Source of the DNA: an uncultured Bacteroides sp.
GTDB taxonomy: Bacteria > Bacteroidota > Bacteroidia > Bacteroidales > Bacteroidaceae
NCBI GenBank assembly: GCA_947646015.1
Contig: CANSEY010000011.1
Span: 41,455-105,454 of the forward strand
Length of the DNA stretch: 64,000 nt
Direction: 5' to 3'
Positions 35,861 to 44,459 of the stretch are shown here, in pieces. A program made the translations under genes and the position numbers. Below the pieces are notes generated by a model. The model worked only from the letters and a program-made list of their open reading frames with translations, ran no database searches and was not told where the DNA came from. Each line of letters begins with the position of its first letter. Position 1 is the stretch's first letter.

Positions 35861-36655
35861 TTATTTCAAGATATTAAACAACAAACTGGCAATAGAAACA
35901 AGGATCGAAGTAGCAGAGAACCATAAGCTTGTACTAGTTCCGATATCCGAATTTCGAGCTTTCGCCTTATTCGGAGTTACATAAATGATATCATTCTGCT
36001 GCAGATAGTAATAAGGAGAAAGAATAGTCTCCGCCTTATTCAGATCCAATGGAATAATTTCCTGCTTACCATTGGCATTCTCCCGTATTAGCTTAACATC
36101 ATCACGCAGACCATATACGGTCATATCACCTGCCATAGCCAAAGCTTCCAGGATGTTCACTTTTTCATTGGAAATCGTGAATGTACCGGGACGGGCAACT
36201 TCGCCAATCACAGAAATCTTATAATTCACCATACGAACCGTTACAATAGGTGTTTCCTTAATATAAGGTTTCAGTTTTTCCACGATCATCTGTTCGGTCG
36301 CCTTCTTGGTCAGTCCGCCTACATGAAGTTCACCTAATACAGGGAAATTTATATTACCGTCATTATCCACTAGATATTGTTGCAGGACTGGCTGAGTGGT
36401 GGCATAATTCAAGCCTATATTATTCTGTGTTGCAATAGTCAAATTGAAAGGTGCCGCCAATTCTGGACTAGTACATGACACTACTATTGTTAGCAGGTCC
36501 TTGGGCATGATCTTAGCATCATAAAGCTCTGCATCTCGGGTATCGTACAATACAACTTCCGCATCCTGCAAGTAAGGTACTTTTTTGTAGGACTGGCAGC
36601 CAGTAAACATTAATGCCGCCAATACACAATAGAATAATTGTTTCAATCGTTTCAT
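35861..36655 (-). CDS. wza: Polysaccharide export outer-membrane lipoprotein, Wza-like
   Basis: 264 residues from the ATG at 36655. The lipobox is ALMFTGCQSY, so lipidation at the Cys near residue 19. It has the poly_export domain (LLTIVVSCTSPELAAPFN) and a SLBB-type domain (ISVIGEVARPGTFTISNEKV). A hydrophobic segment at the C-terminus (LWFSATSILVSIASLLFNIL) would form the outer-membrane helix. It forms the export channel with Wzc. A longer frame to 36772 adds 39 residues without a signal peptide and is rejected. Confidence 0.92.
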   Translation of the reverse strand: MKRLKQLFYCVLAALMFTGCQSYKKVPYLQDAEVVLYDTRDAELYDAKIMPKDLLTIVVSCTSPELAAPFNLTIATQNNIGLNYATTQPVLQQYLVDNDGNINFPVLGELHVGGLTKKATEQMIVEKLKPYIKETPIVTVRMVNYKISVIGEVARPGTFTISNEKVNILEALAMAGDMTVYGLRDDVKLIRENANGKQEIIPLDLNKAETILSPYYYLQQNDIIYVTPNKAKARNSDIGTSTSLWFSATSILVSIASLLFNILK

Positions 36656-36745
36656 ATATTTCTTTTTGCTGGGGTTATACAATTCTTCGCAAGACCGGGT
36701 CCCCCATTTAGCACGGCCACTACGGTATATGATTGGAATTCTCGA

Positions 36746-36797
36746 ACAAGGTATTTTTCTTTTATATCGCAATCGGATAAGCAGGACAAGGTATTTT
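36746..36797 (-). repeat. 12-bp direct repeat upstream of wza
   Basis: ACAAGGTATTTT occurs at 36746-36757 and 36786-36797, 40 bases apart. On the reverse strand each includes TACCTTG, close to but not equal to the -7 consensus. It may be duplicated promoter-like DNA or chance. Confidence 0.4.
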
Positions 36798-36799
36798 AC

Positions 36800-36940
36800 T
36801 TACTGCTCCTCCTGTACCTTCTTCTTTCGCTCTTTGGTATGACCGTCCATATCCCTCATCCCCGCTATGTCGAGGAACATCTTCAGTTTCCACTCTTCCA
36901 GCGTACTCTGATTAAAGTTCTGATCGTTCTTTCCTGCCAT
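36800..36940 (-). CDS. Small protein of 46 residues, unknown
   Basis: Start MAGKNDQNFNQSTLEEWKLK, end KKKVQEEQ. It is highly charged and without a membrane segment or cysteine. It follows the 38-residue frame directly (TGA then ATG with no gap), which is the pattern of coupled translation. It may be a real micro-gene or a remnant of a longer gene, and I recognise no family. It is too short for automated listing. Confidence 0.45.
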   Translation of the reverse strand: MAGKNDQNFNQSTLEEWKLKMFLDIAGMRDMDGHTKERKKKVQEEQ

Positions 36941-37057
36941 TCATTCGCTATTAATGGCATTCATAATCTGGCATCCACTTGCTGGGTGGTTTGTTTCCGC
37001 TCCCTCCTCACAGACTATGACCGCCTCCAGCCTTCTTGCGACATCAAAGAAAGACAT
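36941..37057 (-). CDS. Small protein of 38 residues, unknown
   Basis: Start MSFFDVARRLEAVIVCEEGA, end CQIMNAINSE. It contains two cysteines and a helix-like start. The stop touches the ATG of the next small frame. No Shine-Dalgarno is visible and the frame is open only 27 bases further upstream. It could be a stand-alone micro-gene or the remains of a larger one. Confidence 0.4.
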   Translation of the reverse strand: MSFFDVARRLEAVIVCEEGAETNHPASGCQIMNAINSE

Positions 37058-37105
37058 GGGATCGTTATAGTCTAGGTCAACACTGTCTGCATTTCATTTT
37101 GTTTA

Positions 37106-37258
37106 CTACTTGAGTGCTTCGAGAGCTTCAGCAGCATCTTCTTTTGCAATCTGTATGCAGCGAGCGACGTACTCAGCTGTCATCAACTGCATAGAACCAG
37201 AACGCTGCTCCATTTCTACGAAGTCAGCCACTCGTTTTTTCAATTCTTCTGTGATCAT
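37106..37258 (-). CDS. 50-residue helical protein, paralogue of the cupin's C-terminal domain
   Basis: Start MITEELKKRVADFVEMEQRS, end AAEALEALK, with acidic helices. Aligned without gaps over 44 residues to the last 44 of the WbuC-type cupin encoded just upstream (LKKNIEYLIGMERQSGLMDA... against LKKRVADFVEMEQRSGSMQL...), about 13 positions are identical and many more similar by my hand count. So it is a stand-alone copy of that tail. Role unknown. It is 45 bases after the cupin gene and probably on the same transcript. Confidence 0.7.
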   Translation of the reverse strand: MITEELKKRVADFVEMEQRSGSMQLMTAEYVARCIQIAKEDAAEALEALK

Positions 37259-37303
37259 AATAAACTATTGATTAAAAGGGTTATAAATCGTTTGATATTG
37301 TCA

Positions 37304-37891
37304 TTAAAGTTCCTTCATGATTTTCTCAACGTCTTCCAGAGGGACATTAAGCATACGAGAGATATACAAAGGAGAGATTGCATCCATCAAGCCCGACTGT
37401 CTTTCCATGCCAATAAGGTACTCGATATTCTTCTTCAAGTCACCGAGGGAGTTTGAAAATGACTTTTTATCGGTTGTTTTTCCAATCAGCTTTGCTCTGT
37501 ACTCGTCAAGTGTTTCACTGCCATCCTCGCCATACTTACCGTCTTTTGCTTCGTAGATAACAGAAGGTTCAAGAACCTCTACAGTATGCCATGCGCCAGC
37601 AGGTACTACACAACCAAAGCTTCCTACGGTAGGATTCAGATGAATTCGTTCGGTCTCATTACCATTCTCATCAAATAAGACTTCGATGAGTTTTCCACAG
37701 AGGAGAATGACATTTTCATTGCTATCGGGATGATGATGAACAGGAATTACAGTACCAGGCATCAATGCGTTTAGCATTCGTTGGCCTCCATCATCCGAAC
37801 TTGTACGGAGATCATAATTTTGACGAAGACGAGGATTCACCAATGCCTTGTCAAAAAGTTCTGATATAAGTTTTTGGTCAATTTGTATCAT
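37304..37891 (-). CDS. WbuC-type cupin-fold protein with helical C-terminal extension
   Basis: 195 residues. The cupin has PVHHHPDSNENVILLCGKLI (metal-binding His cluster) and AGAWHTVEV (second histidine), as in WbuC proteins often found in O-antigen and capsule loci near WecA-like genes. The extension (about 150-195) is helical and has a free-standing paralogue downstream. Function of the family is not settled. It lies 5 bases after the initiating transferase. Confidence 0.85.
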   Translation of the reverse strand: MIQIDQKLISELFDKALVNPRLRQNYDLRTSSDDGGQRMLNALMPGTVIPVHHHPDSNENVILLCGKLIEVLFDENGNETERIHLNPTVGSFGCVVPAGAWHTVEVLEPSVIYEAKDGKYGEDGSETLDEYRAKLIGKTTDKKSFSNSLGDLKKNIEYLIGMERQSGLMDAISPLYISRMLNVPLEDVEKIMKEL

Positions 37892-37896
37892 AGTGA

Positions 37897-38895
37897 TTAC
37901 TTTATGAGAGAAGTAAGATACTCCTCATGGAGGTGATAGTATTTCTTCTTGAATAGGATGTAAGCAATAGCAAGCATAATGATTGCAGATACCAGGTAAA
38001 TCCAGTGAGCAGCCATAGTTTCTGGACAAAGATAAATGAAACCCAAAGAAATCACTAACTGCATTATTGCATATAGACTAGAAACCTTCACGTGACCTAT
38101 TTTCAGCTCATTAGCCATCAGTTGATATGCGTGCTTGCGATGCGCCTCGCCCAGGTTCTCGTGCAGCAGGATGCGGTGGCAGATAGTCAGCACACCGTCC
38201 ACGCCATATACCAGTAGGAAGATGAGGTACGTGACATCACCCGTCGCCAGCACCAACGAGCCAATCATGAACAGCAGAATATATGCCACGCCTATTGAGC
38301 CTACATCCCCGGCAAAACATTTCGCCTTACCCTTCGGACGGAAGTTGAACAGACAGAAAACGACATCTGCAAGTATGACTACATAGATAAGCGCCTGATC
38401 AACAAAGCCTATAGTGCTATTGAGAAGAGCAAGTGGCAACAATGATGCCATAGCGCATGCACCCGTGATGCCATTCACACCATCCATAAAGTTGATTACG
38501 TTCGACGCTCCCACACACACAATAAGTGCAAGAATGACAATCCACCACATATCTAGATGCAGAATATCCAACTGATAGAACATCATTGCCATAGCTATGA
38601 ATTGTGCCAGCAGTCGTACACTATCAGGTAGCGAGCGGATATCATCGACCAAACTCACACCAGCGATTAGCGTTACCGCGAGCAAAAACCAAGTGCATGA
38701 AAAACTGAAGAAAATACTCCATATCCACAATCCGAGCAAGAAGATAATTCCGCCTCCTCTCAACACAACCGTTGAATGCGACGAACGCTCATTAGGTTTA
38801 TCAATAATATTGAACTTGTCTGCAATCTCAAAATATACCAACTCCAAGACAAGCAGAATCACAAAAATAATTCCGTAAATTAAGTATGTATTCAT
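37897..38895 (-). CDS. Undecaprenyl-phosphate sugar-1-phosphate transferase, WecA/WbpL/WbcO family
   Basis: 332 residues from the ATG at 38895, about 10 membrane segments. The family motifs are IDKPNERSSHSTVVLRGGGI, then NVINFMDGVNGITGA (metal and catalytic region) and CFAGDVGSIG. It starts the lipid-linked repeat unit by moving a sugar-1-phosphate to undecaprenyl phosphate. The likely sugar is a 2,4- or 6-deoxy HexNAc (QuiNAc, FucNAc or GlcNAc), consistent with the FucNAc genes. A start 36 bases upstream is possible. Confidence 0.9.
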   Translation of the reverse strand: MNTYLIYGIIFVILLVLELVYFEIADKFNIIDKPNERSSHSTVVLRGGGIIFLLGLWIWSIFFSFSCTWFLLAVTLIAGVSLVDDIRSLPDSVRLLAQFIAMAMMFYQLDILHLDMWWIVILALIVCVGASNVINFMDGVNGITGACAMASLLPLALLNSTIGFVDQALIYVVILADVVFCLFNFRPKGKAKCFAGDVGSIGVAYILLFMIGSLVLATGDVTYLIFLLVYGVDGVLTICHRILLHENLGEAHRKHAYQLMANELKIGHVKVSSLYAIMQLVISLGFIYLCPETMAAHWIYLVSAIIMLAIAYILFKKKYYHLHEEYLTSLIK

Positions 38896-38967
38896 ATTGT
38901 ACTTTTTCCTAAACTTCTCCGACGAAGGCAAGTGTAATGCTTTCGACCGTAAATAATATAAAGAAAC

Positions 38968-39984
38968 TTACTTCTTCGCAAAACAAGCAATCGTCTGCTT
39001 CAAGCCTTTGCGAGCATCCACTGGCATCTTCTCAATGCCCAAGGCCTTCTTGATTTTCGCATTCGAGCTGACATAGTTCTCCGTCAACTTCTGCATACGC
39101 AAAAGATTCAAAGGCAGATGCAGCCAGCCGCCTACCTTTGCCACACCATTCATGAAGCCCTTAGGAATGCGCCAAATGTGCGCCTTCTTGCCAAGGGTCT
39201 CGCAGATCACCTCAATCAGCTCATTGGTCGAGAGCGCATCATCATCACCCATATTGTAGATACCCGAAGGCACATCCTTGGTCAGCACGCCATTGACAGC
39301 AAAACAAATATTCTCTACAGAGGTAAATGTTCTGCGGTTCTCGAATGCACCTAACGGCCAAGGGATACCTTTGCTCACTACACCATACAGCAGATTCAAG
39401 TTACCCTTGTTTCCGGGGCCATGAATCATGCAAGGACGAAATATATACACCTCTTTACCATGCTTCGGAAGAACTCTAGTTTCTGAGCTTGTCGAAGGAG
39501 GAACTATGGAACTCATTGAAACCCTTGAAACTCCTTGACGCTCTAACACGTCAAGGATGTACTCCTCAGCCTGAATCTTACTCTCTCCGTAAGGACCTTT
39601 AGGTGTAGGTGTCACATTCTCCAGCAGAATCTCCGACACGCACTCAGCCGCAGCCTTGGCAGTTGAAAAGAAGATAAACTTCTTGGCAGTAGCCGAAGCC
39701 TGATACCAGTCGAAGATCTTCTTCGTCAAACCAGTATTCACCTTGAAATAAACATCGGCAGCCGACTTGTTGCGCGTATCATGTGCCTTACCAGCCAAAT
39801 GAATGATAGCATCAATCTCAGGCATTACGCCCTCAATATCGAGAACCTCCCAAGAGAAAGTACATTTCACCCCCTCCTTCTGCGGCTGCACAATGTCCAA
39901 ACCATAGATAGTATTCCCCTTAGCGAGATACTTCACTAAGTTCGAGCCCACGAAACCGTGAACTCCAGTTATCAATATATTCAT
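38968..39984 (-). CDS. NAD-dependent epimerase/dehydratase (sugar-nucleotide SDR)
   Basis: 338 residues of an extended SDR. MNILITGVHGFVGSNLVKYL is the nucleotide-binding site, YGESK the catalytic pair, and FRPCMIHGPGNKGNLNLLYG a strongly conserved stretch. Its place before the WecA-like gene resembles WbpV/WbpK-type reductases that make UDP-QuiNAc or FucNAc precursors, but the product is an inference. Between residues about 150 and 172 the sequence is Ser/Val rich (SRVSMSSIVPPSTSSETRVL) and encoded by repeat-like DNA, so it may be an insertion. Confidence 0.8.
   Translation of the reverse strand: MNILITGVHGFVGSNLVKYLAKGNTIYGLDIVQPQKEGVKCTFSWEVLDIEGVMPEIDAIIHLAGKAHDTRNKSAADVYFKVNTGLTKKIFDWYQASATAKKFIFFSTAKAAAECVSEILLENVTPTPKGPYGESKIQAEEYILDVLERQGVSRVSMSSIVPPSTSSETRVLPKHGKEVYIFRPCMIHGPGNKGNLNLLYGVVSKGIPWPLGAFENRRTFTSVENICFAVNGVLTKDVPSGIYNMGDDDALSTNELIEVICETLGKKAHIWRIPKGFMNGVAKVGGWLHLPLNLLRMQKLTENYVSSNAKIKKALGIEKMPVDARKGLKQTIACFAKK
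39471..39556. repeat. Repeat-like insert inside the epimerase gene
   Basis: TGAGCTTGTCGAAGG, CCTTGACG-8 bases-CGTCAAGG (39533-39556) and repeated TTGAAAC steps lie within about 85 bases that encode an unusual Ser/Val-rich loop. The first is a string I associate with palindromic repeats in many bacterial genomes, from memory. It is in frame, so the gene stays open. Confidence 0.4.
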
Positions 39985-39987
39985 AAA

Positions 39988-41085
39988 TCAAAAGTGCTTT
40001 ACCATTTCCAAATATTGGTCACATATCTGGGGCCAAGTGTAATTTTGTTCAACTATCTCACGAGCCTTCTTTCCCTGAACCGAATAATTATCAAATTCAT
40101 CTTCAATAGTTTTCATGTTGGCAGCAAGTTGCTCCGTATTCTTCACGTCGCTCCACAGACCGATATTATGCTTTTCTAACACTTCCTTTATTGATGGTAT
40201 GCGAGTTACAACAGGAATATTGCCATACGACATACCTTCGAGCAACGCTATTGGCAAACCTTCAGAAGACGACACAAGGCAATACGCTATACTGTTTCTT
40301 AACAATGCAGCCTTTGCATCACCATACACTATTCCTGGGAATATGATATTCTTGCAGCCATTTGCCCGTTCAACAATGATCTTTCCGTAAGCATTGTTCA
40401 CATCGCCTCCTATCACCAACTGATACTCGCCATGATCATGTTGCTTAAACGCATCAATCAGTACCTCATAGTTCTTAATAGGATCTATGCGGCCTATTGT
40501 TAAGAAGAACTTGCCTGACTTAATGCCATTCCGCTCCAAAATATCGGTATTCAGTTGTTTCTCCTCAGGCATGAACACACCACAAGGTAACACTCTACAC
40601 TTCTTCTTGTAGCGGTCATAAACCTCTTGAACCTTGGTGTTGCTGACCGTTATCACATCACGTGTAAATGCAAGCGCCAATTTCATAGAAGCCACCATAA
40701 GCTTCTTTTTCAGTGGACTATGCTTCGGGCTATCTTCCGGAAGACTGTGAATGATGGCACAAGTCTTCATGCCAAACAAACGAACAATAAGCGAAGGAAT
40801 GACAGAATATATTACTGTCTGATATGACACCATATCTATCTCCTTCCTATGCTTAATAAGATAAGGAATAGACTTGAAATACAATGCCGGAAGACTAGTA
40901 ATAGTACTTCCTGAGGCTTTGTATTGCTTTACTATTACCCCCTTGTAATCAGTCATATTATTACACGATCCGAAAGCCATTGCCATCGAATCAAAGCCTT
41001 TGTTCTTAAGTGCCAAAGCAAGGTTGAAGGTGTATGAGTTGATTCCGTTTGGATCTTCATGTGCACCAATGAAAACTGTTCTCAT
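39988..41085 (-). CDS. Glycosyltransferase, GT4 family
   Basis: 365 residues, GT-B fold. The N-terminal domain starts MRTVFIGAHEDPNGINSYTF. The C-terminal domain has LTIGRIDPIKNYEVLIDAF and SSSEGLPIALLEGMSYGNIP, the donor-binding region with the ExxxxxxxE glutamates. It adds a sugar to the lipid-linked repeat unit, with donor and acceptor unknown. It lies 3 bases before the epimerase gene and 9 after the next GT4. Confidence 0.87.
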   Translation of the reverse strand: MRTVFIGAHEDPNGINSYTFNLALALKNKGFDSMAMAFGSCNNMTDYKGVIVKQYKASGSTITSLPALYFKSIPYLIKHRKEIDMVSYQTVIYSVIPSLIVRLFGMKTCAIIHSLPEDSPKHSPLKKKLMVASMKLALAFTRDVITVSNTKVQEVYDRYKKKCRVLPCGVFMPEEKQLNTDILERNGIKSGKFFLTIGRIDPIKNYEVLIDAFKQHDHGEYQLVIGGDVNNAYGKIIVERANGCKNIIFPGIVYGDAKAALLRNSIAYCLVSSSEGLPIALLEGMSYGNIPVVTRIPSIKEVLEKHNIGLWSDVKNTEQLAANMKTIEDEFDNYSVQGKKAREIVEQNYTWPQICDQYLEMVKHF

Positions 41086-41094
41086 AAACTAATA

Positions 41095-42150
41095 TTACAT
41101 TCCTTCTATTAAGTCGATATATCTCTTTTCAAAAATCTCCATCGAGTAGTTATCTCTTAGGTTCTGATTACTCTTCTTGCCCATCTCATTACGAAGATTT
41201 GCATCATCAAGCAGTCGGCAAAGCGAAGCAGAGATCCCCCACACATCGCCTACTGGATGCAAAAAGCCATTCTCGCCATCAATCACCAGATGGTCATTAT
41301 CACCCACATTGGTAGCCACTACAGGAAGACTCCAGTTCAATGCCTCCATGATGCTATTACTGGTTCCCTCAAAAAGACTCGTTGATATGTATATGTCGGC
41401 ATTGCGCTCTAACACAGATATATTGTTGGGTCTGATATGAATATCTGTTTTATTTTCAATTCGAAGCTCTTTCACCCAATTGCGAATCTGCTCCTCCAAC
41501 ACACCATATCCAACAATACAAAGACGGAAATCATTACGATTCAATCGTGCAACACTTTCAATGAGCGTCTTATAATCCTTCTGCAGATCAAACCGGCCTA
41601 CTGTGATGATGGTCTTAACCTTATTGTCAGAACGAATGATATGCTCTGCAATATCTGGAAAACAGTTAGGAATTACAATACTCTTTTCTTCTTTTAAACC
41701 CTTCGAACCAATATCTCTCATACCTGAATAGCAGTTAAAGATCGTACCAGATGTGAAGTAATTGTGAATAATCCTTTCTGCTATAACTTTTCGTCTAGAT
41801 ATATGAGCATTACGTATTCCTCCGTAAATATGCTTAACCCCAGCTATTCGACCAGCAATACAGCCCATCACATCACAATTAGTTAGATAGTTAAACAAAA
41901 TATCCACTTTGTTTTCCTTCAGAGAGGAAACCATTGCACGTATCTTCTTGACATCGTTTCCCTCTAACGGATGGACTTGCACATTTGAGGATTTTAGCAA
42001 TGCAAGATTCTGAGGATTAGGTGCTAAATAACCAAGATACAGATACATGTGTACTGTATATCGCTTGTCCAATAATGTAGCAAGTAAAGTAGCTTGTTTC
42101 TCTGCTCCACCAGGTTTAATTGTTGGGATTAGTATAGCTATTGTTTTCAT
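41095..42150 (-). CDS. Glycosyltransferase, GT4 family
   Basis: 351 residues, GT-B fold. AILIPTIKPGGAEKQATLLA marks the start (acceptor domain), and TVGRFDLQKDYKTLIESVAR and TSLFEGTSNSIMEALNWSLP the donor domain. It acts on the cytoplasmic side of the inner membrane in repeat-unit synthesis. The stop of the FkbH-like gene overlaps its ATG by four bases, so it is translationally coupled. Confidence 0.87.
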   Translation of the reverse strand: MKTIAILIPTIKPGGAEKQATLLATLLDKRYTVHMYLYLGYLAPNPQNLALLKSSNVQVHPLEGNDVKKIRAMVSSLKENKVDILFNYLTNCDVMGCIAGRIAGVKHIYGGIRNAHISRRKVIAERIIHNYFTSGTIFNCYSGMRDIGSKGLKEEKSIVIPNCFPDIAEHIIRSDNKVKTIITVGRFDLQKDYKTLIESVARLNRNDFRLCIVGYGVLEEQIRNWVKELRIENKTDIHIRPNNISVLERNADIYISTSLFEGTSNSIMEALNWSLPVVATNVGDNDHLVIDGENGFLHPVGDVWGISASLCRLLDDANLRNEMGKKSNQNLRDNYSMEIFEKRYIDLIEGM

Positions 42151-44003
42151 CGTTGACCTCTAAGTGTAAAATAAAGGTTTCTCAATATTTTATATATAGC
42201 AGAGTCTCTGCTGATATTTCTCCCAAGAAGAGCTGCAATTTTTTCATACATCAAAAAGAGTTTTCCCATCTCCTTCACCTTTTGACCTGTAGCCTCAAAA
42301 ATATACTCATTAGCCTTATGGGATGCAGCATAATAGATATTTCTGTGATAGTGATTAATATTATCTGTGAAATCCCGATAGCTCTTAAGGTAATCGTTAA
42401 AATCCAACAACCTTACTCTATCGTGAGTCTTAACATATTCTCTAAGCTTTTCATTAATCTCCTTGTAGTAAATATGACGATCTGCATATGCCTTTTCCGT
42501 ATTTGATTTGTATGGTATCTCGCTTCCTAAGAGCAAACATACAAGAGCGTTGGGTTGCAACTTCTCAAGCAAATTATCCATTTGACCAATAAACTGCTCT
42601 GGTAACAAACGGCCTACAAATTCATATCTCTCGCTAAACTCTTTTAGCCATTCTTCTGTAAAATGATTGCCTGCTCCGAAAATGGAACCATCAATATAGT
42701 CTTTCCAATTATTCCTGTCTGTTAAAGGAAAGAGGTATTCACCCCATGCTATCAAGAGTCCATTTGACTTTCTCCTGTAGACCCCCAAATTCGGTTCTAT
42801 CTGCGTGCTGAGAAAAACCAAAGCTGTATCTTTATCAAACATCTTAGTCTCAAACATCTCCTCATCATTGAAGATACACTCATCTAGCAATATCTTTTTT
42901 TCAGAATCTGAAAGGAATGGGAATGAAAGATAATTTACTGAATGATTGTGATGTTCAATACTATTATGACGTGATAGACTGACGTATGTAAACTCTTCAA
43001 TGATATTATCTGCTTTGAGGAATGTAGCGAGAATACGCAAATCACACGCACCTTTAAAAACAATCTTTGCATGCGATTTGTCACCACTCTCAACTTCCGA
43101 TTCCTTTTTATCCTGATTAATCCACTCTGGAGCAGGTATTCTTTCGACCTGATTCACTACAGGACCTACAACTTCAAGTTCTGGCCATCTAAGAGTAGAA
43201 TAAACATACTGCTCTACACCTTGACCTATTGTACGGCAAGAGAATAAGAAATGAACACACTTGCCATTTCTTATCAAATAGAATCCAACAATGCCATAAT
43301 CACCAAAGTTATCGCGAACTGTTACGTATCCTGCATCAACATTGCATTGGTTTAATTGCTCTAACAGTTCTTCCTTTGTAGATCTAAGTTTCGTGAAGTT
43401 CAATTGGTTTGTTCTGCCTACCAACTCTACAATACGATCAATCTGTTCAACACAATCTTTGTGAATCTCCACTTTTGTGTTCGTACTCCAAAGGAATGCA
43501 ATATTATCCTCTGAGTTCTCTTTTGCCTCCTGTTTCTTTTCAAGGACTTTATAGTTATTGAGTCTCTTATGCTTAGAGTCTGAAACAGGTGTATTGCGAC
43601 AATACTCAATAAGTACCATAATTTCTGAAGGTTCTGCAACCATCAGTTCCGTGGAATAATAGCTTGCCTCATTCAAATTTACGATATTATCGTCAAAGAA
43701 CAAGCAATTTACAGGACGCAAGCCCATGTCTTTAATTAACTTGCTAATTCTTTGGCCTTTTGGAGTCCAGTCTATAGACTTGAACACAAACAGGTCATCC
43801 ACTTCAAGTTCCTTAAGTTTTTGTACAGTGGGCTTGTAATCATTTTTGGAGCATATAGAATTGACAATACCTCTATCTGTAAGGTCACGAACCAATTGTA
43901 TATTTTCTGCTATCGAAACTATTGGCCCTTCGCTCAAAGTGCCCTTCCAAAAGGTATCATCAAGATCCCATATTACAAGTTTAATCTTACTATAGTCAAT
44001 CAT
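42147..44003 (-). CDS. FkbH-like HAD-IIIC protein with C-terminal SGNH-like region
   Basis: 618 residues. The N-terminal HAD domain has DLDDTFWKGTLSEG (catalytic Asp near 13-15) and FFDDNIVNLNEAS. A GNAT-like domain (about 170-290, FGDYGIVGFYLIRNGKCVHF) follows. FkbH proteins form glyceryl-thioesters from 1,3-bisphosphoglycerate on a carrier protein. Here the C-terminal 300 residues resemble an SGNH/GDSL acyl-transfer or esterase domain (FKGACDLRILATF, then LLGSEIPYK, then HYHRNIYYAASHKA). I see no carrier-protein gene nearby. It may add a glyceryl or similar acyl group to the capsule. Confidence 0.78.
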   Translation of the reverse strand: MIDYSKIKLVIWDLDDTFWKGTLSEGPIVSIAENIQLVRDLTDRGIVNSICSKNDYKPTVQKLKELEVDDLFVFKSIDWTPKGQRISKLIKDMGLRPVNCLFFDDNIVNLNEASYYSTELMVAEPSEIMVLIEYCRNTPVSDSKHKRLNNYKVLEKKQEAKENSEDNIAFLWSTNTKVEIHKDCVEQIDRIVELVGRTNQLNFTKLRSTKEELLEQLNQCNVDAGYVTVRDNFGDYGIVGFYLIRNGKCVHFLFSCRTIGQGVEQYVYSTLRWPELEVVGPVVNQVERIPAPEWINQDKKESEVESGDKSHAKIVFKGACDLRILATFLKADNIIEEFTYVSLSRHNSIEHHNHSVNYLSFPFLSDSEKKILLDECIFNDEEMFETKMFDKDTALVFLSTQIEPNLGVYRRKSNGLLIAWGEYLFPLTDRNNWKDYIDGSIFGAGNHFTEEWLKEFSERYEFVGRLLPEQFIGQMDNLLEKLQPNALVCLLLGSEIPYKSNTEKAYADRHIYYKEINEKLREYVKTHDRVRLLDFNDYLKSYRDFTDNINHYHRNIYYAASHKANEYIFEATGQKVKEMGKLFLMYEKIAALLGRNISRDSAIYKILRNLYFTLRGQR

Positions 44004-44025
44004 AAAATTCTAAAATATTATTCAT

Positions 44026-44373
44026 TCAAACATACATTTCTCCCCCCCAATGCCACAGCTTGAACAGTGGATTCCAAAGGGTTTCACTTAGGTAATGAGT
44101 CTGGATATGAAGATTCCTCTTTGTGTGCAAAAGGAACAATCCCAATAGTTTTTTCACATTTCGGTCAATGCGATGACCGAAGTTGCCAGCTTGCTCAATC
44201 TCACTTAGCAGAAACCGACCTTCTTTCTCGTTTGGAGCTATTATCATCAGATCCCTCTCCATCCCGAAGACTTCGCCCAATACCCACATCAGAGCGGAAG
44301 CAAATCTGTCAAGTTCTAAGTCATGAATAACGGCTATAGCCTTTGCATTGGCATCTTCTGGATTCCTTGAACC
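44026..44373 (-). pseudogene. C-terminal remnant of a nucleotidyltransferase-family protein
   Basis: The frame, open from 44373 after a stop, reads NPEDANAKAIAVIHDLELDR, then ASALMWVLGEVFGMERDLMI, then FLLSEIEQAGNFGH and a short tail. This is close to the C-terminal end of the NTP_transf_5 proteins found in Bacteroides capsule loci, a family match from memory. The N-terminal two-thirds is missing and no start fits, so this is a deletion remnant. The DNA between it and the acyltransferase remnant is unassigned. Confidence 0.6.
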
Positions 44374-44459
44374 TTAAACTCGGTTCTTGGGCTCATTGAA
44401 AGCACAAATGTGAACTGCACAGGATGTTTTACTTTATTGCACATCCAATTGTGAACCGG

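Noticed and set aside
36638-37075. 145-residue plus-strand frame across the wza upstream region
   Set aside because: It is antisense to the micro-genes and to the wza start, with a cysteine-, leucine- and phenylalanine-rich composition that gives no domain.
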